Origin: Lithodes maja
Lineage: Eukaryota > Arthropoda > Malacostraca > Decapoda > Lithodidae
Direction: 5' to 3'
NCBI GenBank assembly: GCA_037953745.1
Contig: JBAKBP010003157.1
Coordinates: 1-64,000, forward strand
DNA length: 64,000 bases
Part shown: positions 53,400 to 63,876 of the stretch, one piece after another
Layout: the number at the start of each line of letters is the position of its first letter
Position numbering within the stretch: the stretch's first letter is position 1
Notes under the pieces: model-generated
What the model saw: only the letters and a program-made list of their open reading frames with translations
Databases searched by the model: none
What the model was told of the DNA's origin: nothing
Program-made: the position numbers and the translations under genes

Positions 53400-55250
53400 C
53401 AATATTTTTACCTTAACCTTACCTAGTATTTACCTAATTACCTAATTTACCTAATTGTAGTTTACAGGAGTTGAGCTAAGCTCGTGTTGTCCCGTCTCTC
53501 AGTCTACTTTTTATCCAATTTTTTCTTGAAAATATGGATGTTCCTTGCCCCTACCACCTCCTCCTCCAGCCCATTCCATTTGTCAATACATCTATAGGGG
53601 AAGCTAAACTTCCTGATATCGTTCTTGCAGGTAGGTCTTTTTACTTTGTAGCTGTGGCCTCTAGTTATTCCCGTATCCATAATTAACATATCCTCCCTAT
53701 CCAGCCTCTCCAGCCCCCGGGTGCATTTGTACATCATTATCATGTCTCCCCTCTCTCTCCTCTCTTTTAAACTTGGTAGATTTAATTTGTCTAGCCTCCC
53801 TTCATATGGCAGTTCTCTGAGACTTGGAACCAATCTAGTGACTGCTCTCTGGATTCTTTCTAACTTGTGAATATGCTTCTTTAGATGCGGGGACCACACC
53901 ACTGCTGCATACTCCAATCTTGGTCTAATCATACTCTTCATAATTTTCGCTACCATGGTCTCATCCAAGTAGTTCAGAGCAACTTTCATATTCCCGGCCA
54001 TTGCATACATTCCGCTAAAGAGCTTGTTAATATGTTTCTCTGGCGACAAATTATCTTGTATAATCAACCCTAAATCCTTTTCTTTTTCGGCCTTGCTAAT
54101 TATATTATCTCCCATCCTGTACTCCCAATTTGGTCTATTCACACTTCTTCCCATATTTAACACATGGCATTTACTTATATTAAATTTCATTTTCCACTTG
54201 GTGCTCCATTCATATATTTTATCTAAATCCCCTTGCAGCTCCTCACAACTACTTTTATTTGTTATTTGTCTCATAATTTTTACGTCGTCTGCAAACATTG
54301 ACATGTAGGAATTTATGCCTATCGGCAGGTCATTCACGTACATAAGGAACATGAGAGGTGCCAACACAGATCCCTGCGGCACACCACTCTCAACTTTCCG
54401 CCACGATGAGTAAGTTCCTCTAATGTTGGTCCTCATTTCCCTATCTGTTAGATAGCTCTCCATCCATTTCAGCAAACTCCCCCTGACACATCCTAGCGTC
54501 TCAAGCTTAGATAACAATCTCTTATGTGGTACCTTATCGAATGCTTTGGAAAGGTCTAAGTAGACGCAGTCCACCCATCCGCCTCTTTCTTGGAGTACAT
54601 CTATCACCCTACTGTAATAACATAGCAAACTGGTAACACAAGATGTCCCTTCTCTGAATCCAAATTGCTTTGGGGTTATTATCTTCTTTCTCTCCAACAT
54701 TTTCATCCATCTCTTCCTAATTAGCTTTTCACAAATCTTGCATACAATACTAGTAAGTGAAACTGGTCTATAGTTTAGAGGGTCCTCAGGGTTTCCATTC
54801 TTGTATATCGGAATGATATTAGCTCTTTTCCATTCAATAGGAACCTGTCCTTTATCTAAGGAAGCTTGAATTATGTCCCTCACTGGCTCCACTAATTGCT
54901 CTGCACACTCCTTTAAAACCCAGGCAGACACTTCATCCGGTCCCATAGCTTTCCTTACTTCAAGTCCTCTCATCGCAGATAACAGCTCATCTCTAGTTAT
55001 TTCAATCTTACTAAGACCACTCTCCAGTACTCCCGCCTGTGGTTCGTCAAAACTTTCCTCTCTAGTAAAAACTGACCCCAATGTGTTATTCATTACCTCG
55101 CACATGTCCGATACATTTTCATACGTCCTAGCATCAACTCTTAATTTAGTCATTTGTTTCTTTACCTTCAACTTACTGTTTATATATTTATAAAATAATC
55201 TAGGGTCACTTTCACATTTATTTACTATGTTCTTCTCATACCGTAGGTAT
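53400..55250 (-). mobile_element. LINE-C copy 1 (CR1/jockey-like), 5'-truncated
   Basis: The 3' tail on the minus strand is a run of AATTAGGTAAATTAGGTAA-type units at 53400-53455. The 5' end is cut near 55250, where an RTE-type 3' fragment begins. The polymerase frame is intact to that edge. Confidence 0.8.
53504..55249 (-). pseudogene. LINE-C reverse transcriptase, long open frame without endonuclease
   Basis: The frame is open from the truncation edge (about 55249; no ATG there) to the stop, about 580 codons. Motifs in order: KAMGPDEVSAWVLKEC, RANIIPIYKNGNPEDPLNYR, palm A CVYLDLSKAFDKVPHKRLL, motif B SGVPQGSVLAPLMFLMYVND, palm C SMFADDVKIMRQI, then RPRLEYAAVVWSPHLKKH and the C-terminal YRCIDKWNGLEEEV. 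All catalytic aspartates are present and there is no stop. It lacks an endonuclease and its own promoter, so it is a dead-on-arrival copy, probably recent. A shorter copy lies at 43693-44566. Confidence 0.85.
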
Positions 55251-55251
55251 G

Positions 55252-55400
55252 TATTTACTCAGGCCCATTCCCCACTTTTCCTATTTTATTTTTTTCTGGG
55301 GGTGGCCGACTCAAGACAGAGCCCGAATAGGGACAACTCAACAGAAAACATTGAACACACAAAAACAAAATACAAACTCACACACAAAAAATTAATTAAC
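55252..55400 (-). mobile_element. RTE-like LINE 3' end fragment
   Basis: TACTCAGGCCCATTCCCCAC, GGGGGTGGCCGACTCAAGAC and AACACACAAAAACAAAATAC correspond to the RTE-D 3' UTR at 29225-29372, inverted and diverged. It ends about 20 bases before the splice acceptor of the KMT2 exon, so it lies in the intron. Confidence 0.65.
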
Positions 55401-55401
55401 T

Positions 55402-55422
55402 AATTTTTGTGCAATATTTCAG
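55402..55422 (+). promoter_or_regulatory. Splice acceptor of the KMT2C/D-like exon
   Basis: A branch-like TTAACTAAT near 55396 and the tract TTTTTGTGCAATATTTCAG end exactly where the conserved protein begins (next codons encode IRYYWS). The agreement of signal and homology supports a real intron boundary. Confidence 0.7.
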
Positions 55423-56012
55423 ATTCGTTACTATTGGAGTATGCGTTGTGCATACGAGTGTTCCATCCACGACAACGAGGGCCAACCGGAGTTCCACATC
55501 ATCGTGAAAGAAGACGGGGAGGAGGACCTAACATTCATCAGCTGTTCACCCAAGGGAGTGTGGACTAAGGTATTGGAGCCCCTCGCGGAACTACGACAGA
55601 AGGTGGATGTGGTCCGGCTATTCCCGCAGTACATCAGCGGAGAGGATCTGTTCGGACTGACAGAGCCAGCGATAGTGAGAATTCTAGAGTCTCTGCCGGG
55701 GATAGATACATTAGTGGACTACAACTTCAAGTACGGACGGAATCCTCTGTTCGAGTTGCCGCTAGCCGTCAACCCGAGCGGATGTGCCCGAGCCGAGCCG
55801 TTCACCAAGCTACACCTCAAGAGATATCACGGGATCCGCACCAGCGCCGGGTCTGTGCGTACGACCGGAAACAGTTGAGCGGCGGCCAGCCATGCGAATC
55901 TGACCATGGCGTACGATCCCTTCGTGCCGTACATCAAACTACACGTGCACTCAAGGTCCTCACAGTATAAGAAGATGAGGAATGAATGGAGGAGTACGGT
56001 ATATCTTGCTAG
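55423..56012 (+). CDS. Exon of KMT2C/D-like (Trithorax-related) histone H3K4 methyltransferase, with in-frame TGA
   Basis: The protein read in one frame starts IRYYWSMRCAYECSI and contains the FYRN/FYRC hallmarks SPKGVW.KVLEPLA, RLFPQYISGEDLFGLTEP, ILESLPG, FKYGRNPLFELPLAVNPSGC. After a weakly conserved linker it resumes with VHSRSSQYKKMRNEWRSTVY and LAR, the segment just before the SET fold. These blocks belong to KMT2C/D, the COMPASS-like enzymes that monomethylate H3K4 at enhancers. The same frame runs through both blocks, but TGA at 55876-55878 interrupts the linker. The exon ends in CTAG/GTTAGT, splitting a codon. Before CAYEC it seems a few residues shorter than usual. It could be a pseudogenised exon, a sequencing error or a nonsense allele. 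The SET exons are not in the window. Confidence 0.8.
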
Positions 56013-56018
56013 GTTAGT
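56013..56018 (+). promoter_or_regulatory. Splice donor of the KMT2C/D-like exon
   Basis: CTAG/GTTAGT matches the eukaryotic donor consensus well and falls right after the conserved VYLA, interrupting the following arginine codon. Translation past it (LVNIKF) no longer resembles the family. Confidence 0.7.
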
Positions 56019-56140
56019 CAACATAAAGTTTTGTTTCCTCTCGCTTCAGCATTAGGCAGTGCAGTTTGGTGCAGTACATGCTTAGATTAATATCTAGTAT
56101 TCGATAAATGGATATTAATCGTAGTCATGTACTGTACTTA

Positions 56141-56213
56141 TAACTGTCTTGATGGTGTAATGGTTAGAGTGTGTAAGTTCTGTATGAGATATCCTAGGTT
56201 CGAATCCTGGGAG
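56141..56213 (+). mobile_element. tRNA-like sequence, probably SINE-derived
   Basis: GATGGTGTAATGGTTAGAGTG (box A type) and AGGTTCGAATCC (box B) are spaced as in a tRNA, and the CTAGG/CCTGG T-arm can pair. The acceptor stem does not pair, so a working tRNA is unlikely. It sits in the intron between the KMT2 exon and a LINE. Confidence 0.5.
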
Positions 56214-56221
56214 AATCACAT

Positions 56222-57481
56222 GCATGGAATAGGTGAGTCGTTGTTGGGATGGATTAGGTCATGGCTAATTGGTAGGAGGCAGAGAGTCAGCATAAATGGT
56301 ACTAAGTCAGAATGGGGAGCAGTTAAAAGTGGTGTCCCCCAGGGATCTGTATTGGGTCCTCTGTTATGTACATAAATGATCTTGATTTAGGTATAACTAG
56401 TAGGATAAGTAAATTCGCAGACGATACCAAAATGGGGAGAACAGTAGATTCAGATAGCGACATAGAGTGCCTCCAAAGGGATCTAGATACCTTACACGAA
56501 TGGTCAGTAAATTGGCAGATGAATTTTAACATTGACAAATGCAAGGTATTAAAGATAGGGAAGACGAATACTAATGCAAAATATAAACTAGCTAATACGG
56601 AATTAGAAAACTCAGACTGCGAGAAAGATTTGGGTGTGTTTGTTAGCAATGATTTGAAGCCTAGAAAACAGTGTCTATGCGTTCATAACAAGGCAAACAG
56701 GATTCTCGGGTTCATATCAAGGAGTGTGAGTAATAGAACTGCCGATGTTATCTAAAAACTTTACTTATCATTAGTGAGACCTCATATGGATTATGCTGTC
56801 CAATTTGGTGTCCTTGTTACAGAATGGACATAGATTCGTTGAAGAGAGTACAGCGAAGAATGACAAAAACGATTCATAATATTAGAAATCTACCATTGTC
56901 CTTGTCCCAATTTTGGTTTGTTTAGTTTGCAAGTTTTACATTTTAATATGAAGAAAGGTTGAAAAAATTAGGCTTAAATTTGTTAGAAAGACTCAGAGTT
57001 AGAGGGGATATGAAGTGGGTTAGTGGGATTAATGAAGGGGACAGGAAAAATGTACTGAAGCTCAGTGATAGCGAAAGAACTCGAACAAATAGTTTAAAAT
57101 TAGATAAATTTTGTTTCGGAAAAGATATTGGCAAATATTGGTTTGGTAACAGAGTTGTAGACATGTGGAATAGGCTACCAAGTGATATGGTAGGATTGAT
57201 AATGATAGGGAGCTTTAAGATAAAATTAGATAGGCATATGGACGAGATGGGTTGGGTATGAGGGGGGATCTGCCGGGTGTGGGCCAATCGGCGCTCTGCA
57301 TACCCCCGTAATCTTGTGTTGATCTCTGACCGTTTTGGTGAGGTCAGTCCTCAGGGTATTGGTGGCTTGGGTCTATAATTAGGCCTTGTAATTGAGGTTG
57401 GGTGTGACAGGCATCTGTCTTGTGTGGGCCGATCAGCTTTCTGCAGACTCCCATTTTCTTATGTTCTAATGTTCTTATTAA
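56222..57481 (+). pseudogene. CR1-like LINE polymerase remnant, copy 2
   Basis: It starts within the palm (SLLGWIRSWLIGRR), then GVPQGSVLGPLL, a frameshift near 56365, ISKFADDTKMGRT (intact palm C), NIDKCKVLKIGK, ILGFISRSVSNRTAD, a stop near 56753, and a small AT-rich insertion near 56895-56945. The C-terminal frame 56959-57261 ends MDEMGWV. The 3' UTR with GTGTGGGCCGATCAGC and the CTTATGTTCT-type tail match copy 1. It lies in the same intron as the LTR element. Confidence 0.8.
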
Positions 57482-57575
57482 TTTCATTTGGGGATTATTG
57501 GTGTTAAGAACGATGTTAAAAATAATTATATAATCATTTACTGTTATTCATGAGATACTTGACTTCTGTTGGCAG

Positions 57576-59415
57576 TGTGACGCATGTCGAGTATGAGCAT
57601 GCTGTACAGAACGCCCAGTCAGGCCCCACTCTCGCTAGGATCGTCAGGGCAGGAACTTTGGCTGTAGTCTGTGTAGAGTTTCCTAACTCAGTTTATGTGA
57701 ACCGTTGTACTGTAAGTATTATCATTATGTATTTTGTTTTCTTCTAAGTCAACGAGTTCTATTTTATATCATTAGATATAAGTATTGTGTGTGGGACTTG
57801 TATGTAATGATGAGAGGAGGGATATTACGTGGCGTGGGGTCGGTGAGTGCGCCACGCGGGCCGGTAGGCCTAATTCCCTCCTCCCTTCCTCCCTTTCAGC
57901 GCGTGGGAAGTTCTTTGTCAATCCCAGATTGAGAGAATATGACGTCATGATTGCCAGTGGGCGGTCCTTAAGTAGTTTGAGATATGCCGCTAGAGGGCCG
58001 AGTATAAAAAGAGAGGTTTTTGCCACCATGCTTCAGAACTCATCAGGCAAAGCGACCTCTCATATCCCTTGCAACTATCGATATTCTTCCGACTGATGTG
58101 AACTTTCTCTACTCTCTGAACAGCCTATTTTCTTCTTCTTCTGAACCCTTTTTAACCTCAATGACCCCTTTGGTGCAGATTTAGTCAGCCAAAGTATTAT
58201 CGCTTGAGTTCTCACGAGATAAGTGCCTGTTAGATAGCCTATTTTTGGAAGGGTCAACTAGAATAGGATTGATTGATGTTTGTTGCACTCGTATATGTAT
58301 TTCCCTGTGTGCGATTATTCATGTTCCTGTTTTCTGCTGGTTTAGGCAATGCTAGACTGGGATAGGGTTCCTCGAGTTGTGATTTCCTATGAGTGCTAGG
58401 TTGGTTGAACCAGCACAATTGCAACGGAGACGTGGGAAGCCTAGGGGGTCTTTTTGATTGTGTACCGTGGGAGTTTAGCACTGTGTTGCGAGTGAGGGCT
58501 TTTGCCTGTGCCACCCAACACTGTGCTATCTCATTTGCTTGACTTTGAGAGGATCGCCAGGAGAGAACCAGATACTAGTGATCTGGATCTCTCAAGAGAG
58601 CATCCCGTCAATTACCGTAATTTGGCCGCACAGTCTTAAGGACCTCGCTAGGCTACGAGCCGCTTGCTCAGCCATTGTCTCTTAACCTTAGATATCCCAG
58701 CTAGACTTTGCTCGACCAGCAGATACAGTATAGTATTGAAGCTTCTCCTTATGTATATAATTGTTTAAGCACTATTGATTTCATGTGTGGCACGCTTAGC
58801 TACTTCAGAGATTAGTGGCCCACGAGCACAATCTTAGTAGGCTATTGCCAGTGCATTGTCGGAGTACTTCTTCTTAATGTTTGCCATATCCTATTGCTTA
58901 TTCTTATAATTCTTCTTATGTCAATTTAAAGCCTTTAATTACCAGTGAGTTATTCATTAAATTGCTGTTCAAAATCCGATACTTACTTCTTATGAGTATT
59001 CGAGAAGCATCTAACTTATCAGAAGATTCCTTGCTTGATGCTCGAGGACTATTGTTTAACGTAACGTAATAGTGCCGATCCGAAGTAGAGGGTGGAGGAC
59101 TTCTTAAGTTCTTAGTTCAAGGGTGGATTACTTCGGCTTCGGCCAACACTATTCTTTAGTGTTGTAGTACTTTCTTCTTTGTTTGATTGTTGACCAGACT
59201 AGATAACTCCCGTCTTGTTATTAGTCTGTTGTGTGAAACGCTAGTACCGAGTTCTTGTATACCCCGTTATAGCAGATAGAACTCTGGAGGGTAGTGGCGT
59301 TTTTTGTTCGGCTGGCAGTACTCTGGGGTTGGGATCGTGTGTTTCCGTTGTGGCAGCGAGCCATACTCGAGTCCTGTGTAAGAGCCCTAGTGTACCCGAG
59401 TGCCCGGTCGTAACA
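57576..59415 (+). repeat. 5' LTR of a Ty3/gypsy-type retrotransposon
   Basis: It starts TGTGACGCATGTCGAG and is inferred to end GTCGTAACA two bases before the primer-binding site, giving about 1840 bp. The first 124 bp are identical to the start of the 3' LTR at 63877. The right edge is inferred, since the 3' LTR is cut by the window end. The preceding bases are GGCAG, part of which should be the target duplication. Confidence 0.85.
58003..58010 (+). promoter_or_regulatory. TATA box in the 5' LTR
   Basis: GAGTATAAAAAGAGAGG lies 428 bp into the LTR, with TTCAGAACTCATC (initiator-like) about 25 bases downstream. The position suits the U3/R border of an LTR promoter. Confidence 0.6.
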
Positions 59416-59417
59416 AA

Positions 59418-59434
59418 TGGCGACCTTGCTTAGG
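59418..59434 (+). other. Primer-binding site
   Basis: TGGCGACCTTGC follows the LTR end by two bases. TGGCGACC is complementary to the last eight bases of a tRNA 3' end (GGTCGCCA), the form used by some gypsy-type elements with tRNA-Arg. The tRNA identity is inferred. Confidence 0.65.
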
Positions 59435-59629
59435 ATTTTGTGAACAGTATAATTTTTTGCAGAGTTGTACAACATTTGTTTGTTGGTACTTTAGCGTACA
59501 TATTGAAGAATATTTTTTTTTGTAAGGCAATTAGGAGAGCATTTAAGAGACTCCAGTTAATTTAGTAATTAGTGCTTGCATAAGGGAGTTTAACACTTTT
59601 GTCTCGAGAATTTTTTGGTGAACTTCAGT

Positions 59630-62600
59630 ATGTCGGGCCCTAGTACTGACGAGGAGCGAGAGATGCTAAGTGAGGAGGTGCCGTTAGTAACTAGTGAGGA
59701 GGATGCTAGACTTTTTGTGAGTAAGCAGTACCACGTGACGGAGGAGAGGCTGACTGGGGTGAATGTTTATGGCTTGCACCTGATAGCCAAGGTTTTGGGT
59801 CTATCCAATGTAGGAGGGATGTCCAAGGGGGAGCTGATTTCCTGGGTGTTGCGTGGGCGACATGGGGTTTCGGAGGAGAGGGCGTTTGGGGGGGTTCCTC
59901 CCCAGATCCCCTCTCACTCGACTCCCACAGTGCCGTCCACTCAGTTGCCGGAGGTTAGCACTCTCCCACAGAGGGATGAGCATTGGAAGATTGGAGTGCC
60001 CTCGGGCGGTGCGTATGGTGGTTCCCCAGTTCTTGCCCCCCCTCCTTCAGTAGTGGCAGCTCCCTCTTCCGGCCTGTCTCCTGAGATGATATTTAAACTC
60101 GAGCTTGCTAAAATTGAGTCTAGGAAGCAGGAGAAGGAGATTGAGGCTGAGACCAGGAGGCATGAGGCTGAGGTTAGGAGGCACGAGGCTGAGCTTAGAT
60201 ACGACTCAGAGAAATATTGTGCTCAAATAGATTTAGATAAGACTCGTGCAGAGTCAACAGGGATTCGGATGGGCCGTGAGGGCCAAGTAAGAGAACAGTC
60301 CTTGTCCCACTTAGTCAAGTTGGTGCCGGCATTTAGTGAAACTGAAGTCACAGAATTTTTTAATCGTTTTGAGAAGAAGTGTAGGGAGCATAATTGGCCT
60401 GAAGAGAAGTGGGCAGCTCTGGTCTCCTCAAGACTTACGGGTAAGGGTCTGAAGGCTTATGATGCACTGCCTTTAGAGTCTTGCATTGACTACCCAGAAT
60501 TGAAGAGAGCTGTCCTACGGGCATACGAGTTGCAACCAGAAACATATCGATTGAAGTTTCGGGGTGTTACGAAGACTAGGGAGGCGACCTTTCTTGAACA
60601 TGCCCGGGACTTAAAAGATGCACTTACAAACTGGACACGTTCTGAGAAAGCTGAGACGGCCGAACAGTTGACTGAGCTGTTTCTGCTCGAGCAGTTTTAT
60701 AAGTGTACAGGTGCAGAAATGACTTTAACTATTAAAGAAAAGAATCCAAAAACTCTACAGGAGGCAGCTGAGATGGCTGACCTCCGGCTATCATTAATTC
60801 GTGGGTGCGGGTCTGCCCAGCGTAGTGAGGCAGGTAACAAGGGGCGTGACGCCCCACCCCCCCGAGTTAGTAATATATCTTATGCAAACAAGTACAAGAG
60901 CTATGATACCAAGACTGACCACAAGACTAACACCGTCCCATTTAAGAAGGGGCCGGGCCCTTCCCAGTACCAAGGGAAGCCCAGAGGGGAGTTGGAGTGT
61001 TATCTTTGTCATGAAAAGGGGCACTTTGCAAGAGTCTGTCCTAGCAAACCACCTACAGCAGCTGTGTCTTTGGCCTGCAACATTGGTGTGTCTCCGAAGT
61101 CTTCTGAGTTTGCCCGGGGCAGTTCGTCAGAGGCTGAGGCACAGCCAATGCAGAAACACCTGAGAGGCTCGAACCCTGCTCAGGATGTTTTTTGCGACCA
61201 TAGAGGACGGGGTTGCGTGATGTGGGCGGGGCGCAAGCATGGAGTAGAGGTCTTGCGTGATACAGGTGCTTCCCAGACTCTGATGAACAATTTGACTGGC
61301 TACCCTATAAATGCGGCTCGGGTGGTAGTGGTGCAGGGTATTAATGCAACTCGGTCATACCCGCTGGTGCGGTTGGAGTTGGAGGTGGATGGTGTGGCAC
61401 GTGAATTGGATGTTGGGATTGTGGAGAAACTGCCAGTGGAGGGCGTCGACCTTCTTCTCGGCAACGACTTTGCAATGCCCGCTTCTGAGGTTCTACCCTT
61501 AGTCGTTGCCGAGAGGACGGCCGACGTGAGTAGGGAAGAGCAAGAGTGGGTCGAGCGGTGCCAGACACAACCCATGGCGTGTGTTGTCACCCGAGCTCGG
61601 GCAGATAAAGTGTCACAGCCTAGTCCTCCGTCTTCAGACCAGCAGAGGAACGATCAACAGGAGGAGGCTAAAGCTGGAGTTGGTTTTAAGAGTTTTGACT
61701 CGGCGGCTCTCCTGGGTGATTTAGTATTGGCACCTATGTTGGAGTCTGGAGAGGCCCCAGGACCTGTCACAGTTAGTGAGGAGGTAGGGCCGGAAGAGAC
61801 TCCGGGGCAGCAACGTTGCACACGGAGAGAAAAAAGGGTTGCTCAGTTTGATATTGGGGAAGGACTTGGGTTGCTTCGGAAGCATCTAGACAGGTTGGTT
61901 CCCTCAGATATTTGTAAACTGCAGTTGGAGGATCCGGAAGTTCAGAAGTGTGGTAATGGTGCTGTCGAGATTAAACACGAGGACGGGGAAGCATGTCATG
62001 TGAACCTGTTGGAGGAGTTTGTGAGGCAACCACCTGAGCAGCCTACTGTCCCTGCGTTGGTCTGCCGCGGCCAAGGTGGAGAAGGAGAGGGGGGCAGTAG
62101 GGCACAGGTGGAGGAGAGTAGGGATTGTCATGTCTCGGCGAAGCAGTGGGCGGGGGACACGAGTCTGGTGGCTGTGGAAGCGCTAGAGCACCTGTCTGAG
62201 CAGCAGTGTGCAGCACTCCAGCACCAGCTCGGTTCATACCCCACTGGTCGTGCCGAGCCCCTGAGTCTCACAACTCGGGCGGTGCGAGATGTTCCGCAGG
62301 CAGGTCATGTGACTGTTAAAAGACCGTTAGCCTCGTTGTTTCGGTGGTTTAAGGTGGGCGACGAGGCCTTGGCATGGTTGCCAGGTCAGGGTCGACCCAT
62401 GGCTGCCAAGGGTGGTGGTCAAAAGGAGGACATTGAGCAGATTGGTAGGGTCGGCTGTGGTATCGCAGTGCCCGGTCGTCACATAGCCTCCCAATGCTGC
62501 TCTAGTCTAATGCAACCGCCCTACCACAGACCGACTGTATCTGGCCATGTCGCTAAAAGCGGTGATGCTGCGCAGGCAGATGTCGTCACAAGGAATGTGG

Positions 62601-63391
62601 GGGTGCGCATGTACGGTATCGGCGGGGAAGCCTTAGCTATAATGAACTGTGGGAGTGACTGCACGGGTGGTACTGATTGTCCCTCTCATGACCTGGCTGT
62701 TCTAGGGACGAAGGTGGAGAAGGAGGGAGACTACAGGTTAGAAGCTGCGGTCTCGGCTGGGTTGTGGGAGGGCACAAGGCATGTTGTTCGTGGAGACAGT
62801 GCAAGGCAGTTATTTACTAGGCTATGGCAGTACTTTCGCATGTTTGTTGCTTCTCCAGGCCTGAGGTACGGGGTAGAATCCGACATGCAGGCTGGAGATA
62901 GTGCAAGGCTCAGTTTAATTCCCTGCCGTATAAATCCTGCTCGACAGCCTATGGTGCGGGCAGAGCTGGATTACGTGTGGACGAGGGATCTGGGGGATGG
63001 GGAATGTCGTGAGTGGTCGTTGCGTGTAACTTTGTCCGAGCGCGCTGGGGAGGTGTGTGGTTTTGTTGTGGACGGGAGTACCTACCAGTGCAATGTTATG
63101 CCCTGCGGACTTGGGAATGCACCAGCAACGTGTCAGAGCCTGGTGAATGAAAGTGAGAAGGACGATGATGCGCTGGGGCATTTCGAGATCTATGTTCCAG
63201 CCTATGGTCCGGTCGGTGTAGTTTACCCAGATCATTACCCTCTCAAGATCTTGGACCCGTTTCACAATCGGAATATGAGGCTGACCAGGTGGTCACTAAG
63301 GTTATTGGTATATAACCTGGACATAAGCCATATTGCCGGTTGTGACAACGAGGTTGCATGTGGTCGTTCAGGGGTATATGATCCTGGGTAA
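59630..63391 (+). CDS. Gag-protease polyprotein with degenerate pol segments
   Basis: 1253 codons from the ATG at 59630 (AGTATGTCGG). In order: a SAP-like motif (about 46-75), a charged coiled coil (about 154-205), a retroviral-capsid or SCAN-like helical region (about 230-390, with LFLLEQFYKC), a CCHC zinc knuckle (457-470) and an aspartic protease with LRDTGAS (active Asp 544) and LLLGNDF (about 612). The rest is a mosaic: a CHVNLLEEF fragment (about 790), an LSEQQ linker (about 855), FKVGDEALAWLP (about 908), INPARQ (about 1102), VMPCGLGNAPATCQ (about 1157), and an RNase H end with DHYPLKILD and RLTRWSL (about 1201-1224). No YxDD box, no RNase H active site and no integrase zinc finger or DDE are present. 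It can make particles and process them at most. Confidence 0.8.
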   Translation: MSGPSTDEEREMLSEEVPLVTSEEDARLFVSKQYHVTEERLTGVNVYGLHLIAKVLGLSNVGGMSKGELISWVLRGRHGVSEERAFGGVPPQIPSHSTPTVPSTQLPEVSTLPQRDEHWKIGVPSGGAYGGSPVLAPPPSVVAAPSSGLSPEMIFKLELAKIESRKQEKEIEAETRRHEAEVRRHEAELRYDSEKYCAQIDLDKTRAESTGIRMGREGQVREQSLSHLVKLVPAFSETEVTEFFNRFEKKCREHNWPEEKWAALVSSRLTGKGLKAYDALPLESCIDYPELKRAVLRAYELQPETYRLKFRGVTKTREATFLEHARDLKDALTNWTRSEKAETAEQLTELFLLEQFYKCTGAEMTLTIKEKNPKTLQEAAEMADLRLSLIRGCGSAQRSEAGNKGRDAPPPRVSNISYANKYKSYDTKTDHKTNTVPFKKGPGPSQYQGKPRGELECYLCHEKGHFARVCPSKPPTAAVSLACNIGVSPKSSEFARGSSSEAEAQPMQKHLRGSNPAQDVFCDHRGRGCVMWAGRKHGVEVLRDTGASQTLMNNLTGYPINAARVVVVQGINATRSYPLVRLELEVDGVARELDVGIVEKLPVEGVDLLLGNDFAMPASEVLPLVVAERTADVSREEQEWVERCQTQPMACVVTRARADKVSQPSPPSSDQQRNDQQEEAKAGVGFKSFDSAALLGDLVLAPMLESGEAPGPVTVSEEVGPEETPGQQRCTRREKRVAQFDIGEGLGLLRKHLDRLVPSDICKLQLEDPEVQKCGNGAVEIKHEDGEACHVNLLEEFVRQPPEQPTVPALVCRGQGGEGEGGSRAQVEESRDCHVSAKQWAGDTSLVAVEALEHLSEQQCAALQHQLGSYPTGRAEPLSLTTRAVRDVPQAGHVTVKRPLASLFRWFKVGDEALAWLPGQGRPMAAKGGGQKEDIEQIGRVGCGIAVPGRHIASQCCSSLMQPPYHRPTVSGHVAKSGDAAQADVVTRNVGVRMYGIGGEALAIMNCGSDCTGGTDCPSHDLAVLGTKVEKEGDYRLEAAVSAGLWEGTRHVVRGDSARQLFTRLWQYFRMFVASPGLRYGVESDMQAGDSARLSLIPCRINPARQPMVRAELDYVWTRDLGDGECREWSLRVTLSERAGEVCGFVVDGSTYQCNVMPCGLGNAPATCQSLVNESEKDDDALGHFEIYVPAYGPVGVVYPDHYPLKILDPFHNRNMRLTRWSLRLLVYNLDISHIAGCDNEVACGRSGVYDPG

Positions 63392-63868
63392 ATTGACACA
63401 CGGGTAGCCTCCTGCTTTGGTTTGAGTAGTATTTTGCGCTTGGTGCTTGTTGGCTCGCGGTTGTAGCCCAGCGTATTGGGTCGTAAAGCAGGATTGTTGA
63501 GCGTTTGGTATAGAAGAAAATAGGCTGCCCTTATAGTGCAGCCGAAAAAAACATATTAAAATATAAAAATCATATAAAAACTCTTTCTTTTTGATGAAGA
63601 TAATTGTATAAGTTTGTCATAGCCTATAAGGTTTGAGTAGTCCACGAACTATCAAACGGCTGAGCTGCTGTAAGCTCGCTCTGGGAGCATGATATTGTGT
63701 CTTTTACTATTGTTGGGAGGAGTTATGAAATGTGATTTTTTTTTTATATAAGATGTGTTTTAGTGATAAACTCAGCGTTGTTTTAGTGCCATGCGGTCGC
63801 TGGGTGTGAGGGGTTTGATGGGGTTCTGTATATCAGATTTTAGCTCAGGGTTGAGCAAGTAAAATCTT
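63392..63868 (+). other. 3' untranslated region of the LTR element
   Basis: About 480 bp between the stop and the polypurine tract. AT-rich, with no ORF or recognisable domain. Confidence 0.6.
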
Positions 63869-63876
63869 GGGGGAGG
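63869..63876 (+). other. Polypurine tract
   Basis: GGGGGAGG directly abuts the TGTGACG start of the 3' LTR, as required for plus-strand priming. Confidence 0.75.

Noticed and set aside
55876..55878. Selenocysteine or programmed readthrough at the KMT2 TGA
   Set aside because: No SECIS-like or readthrough context is visible, and the family is not known for either. Error, allele or pseudogene is simpler.
56141..56213. Functional tRNA gene
   Set aside because: Box A, box B and a T-arm are present, but the acceptor stem does not pair. SINE origin is more likely.
60794..62237. Minus-strand frames inside the LTR element
   Set aside because: They are antisense to the Gag-protease ORF and have no domain of their own.
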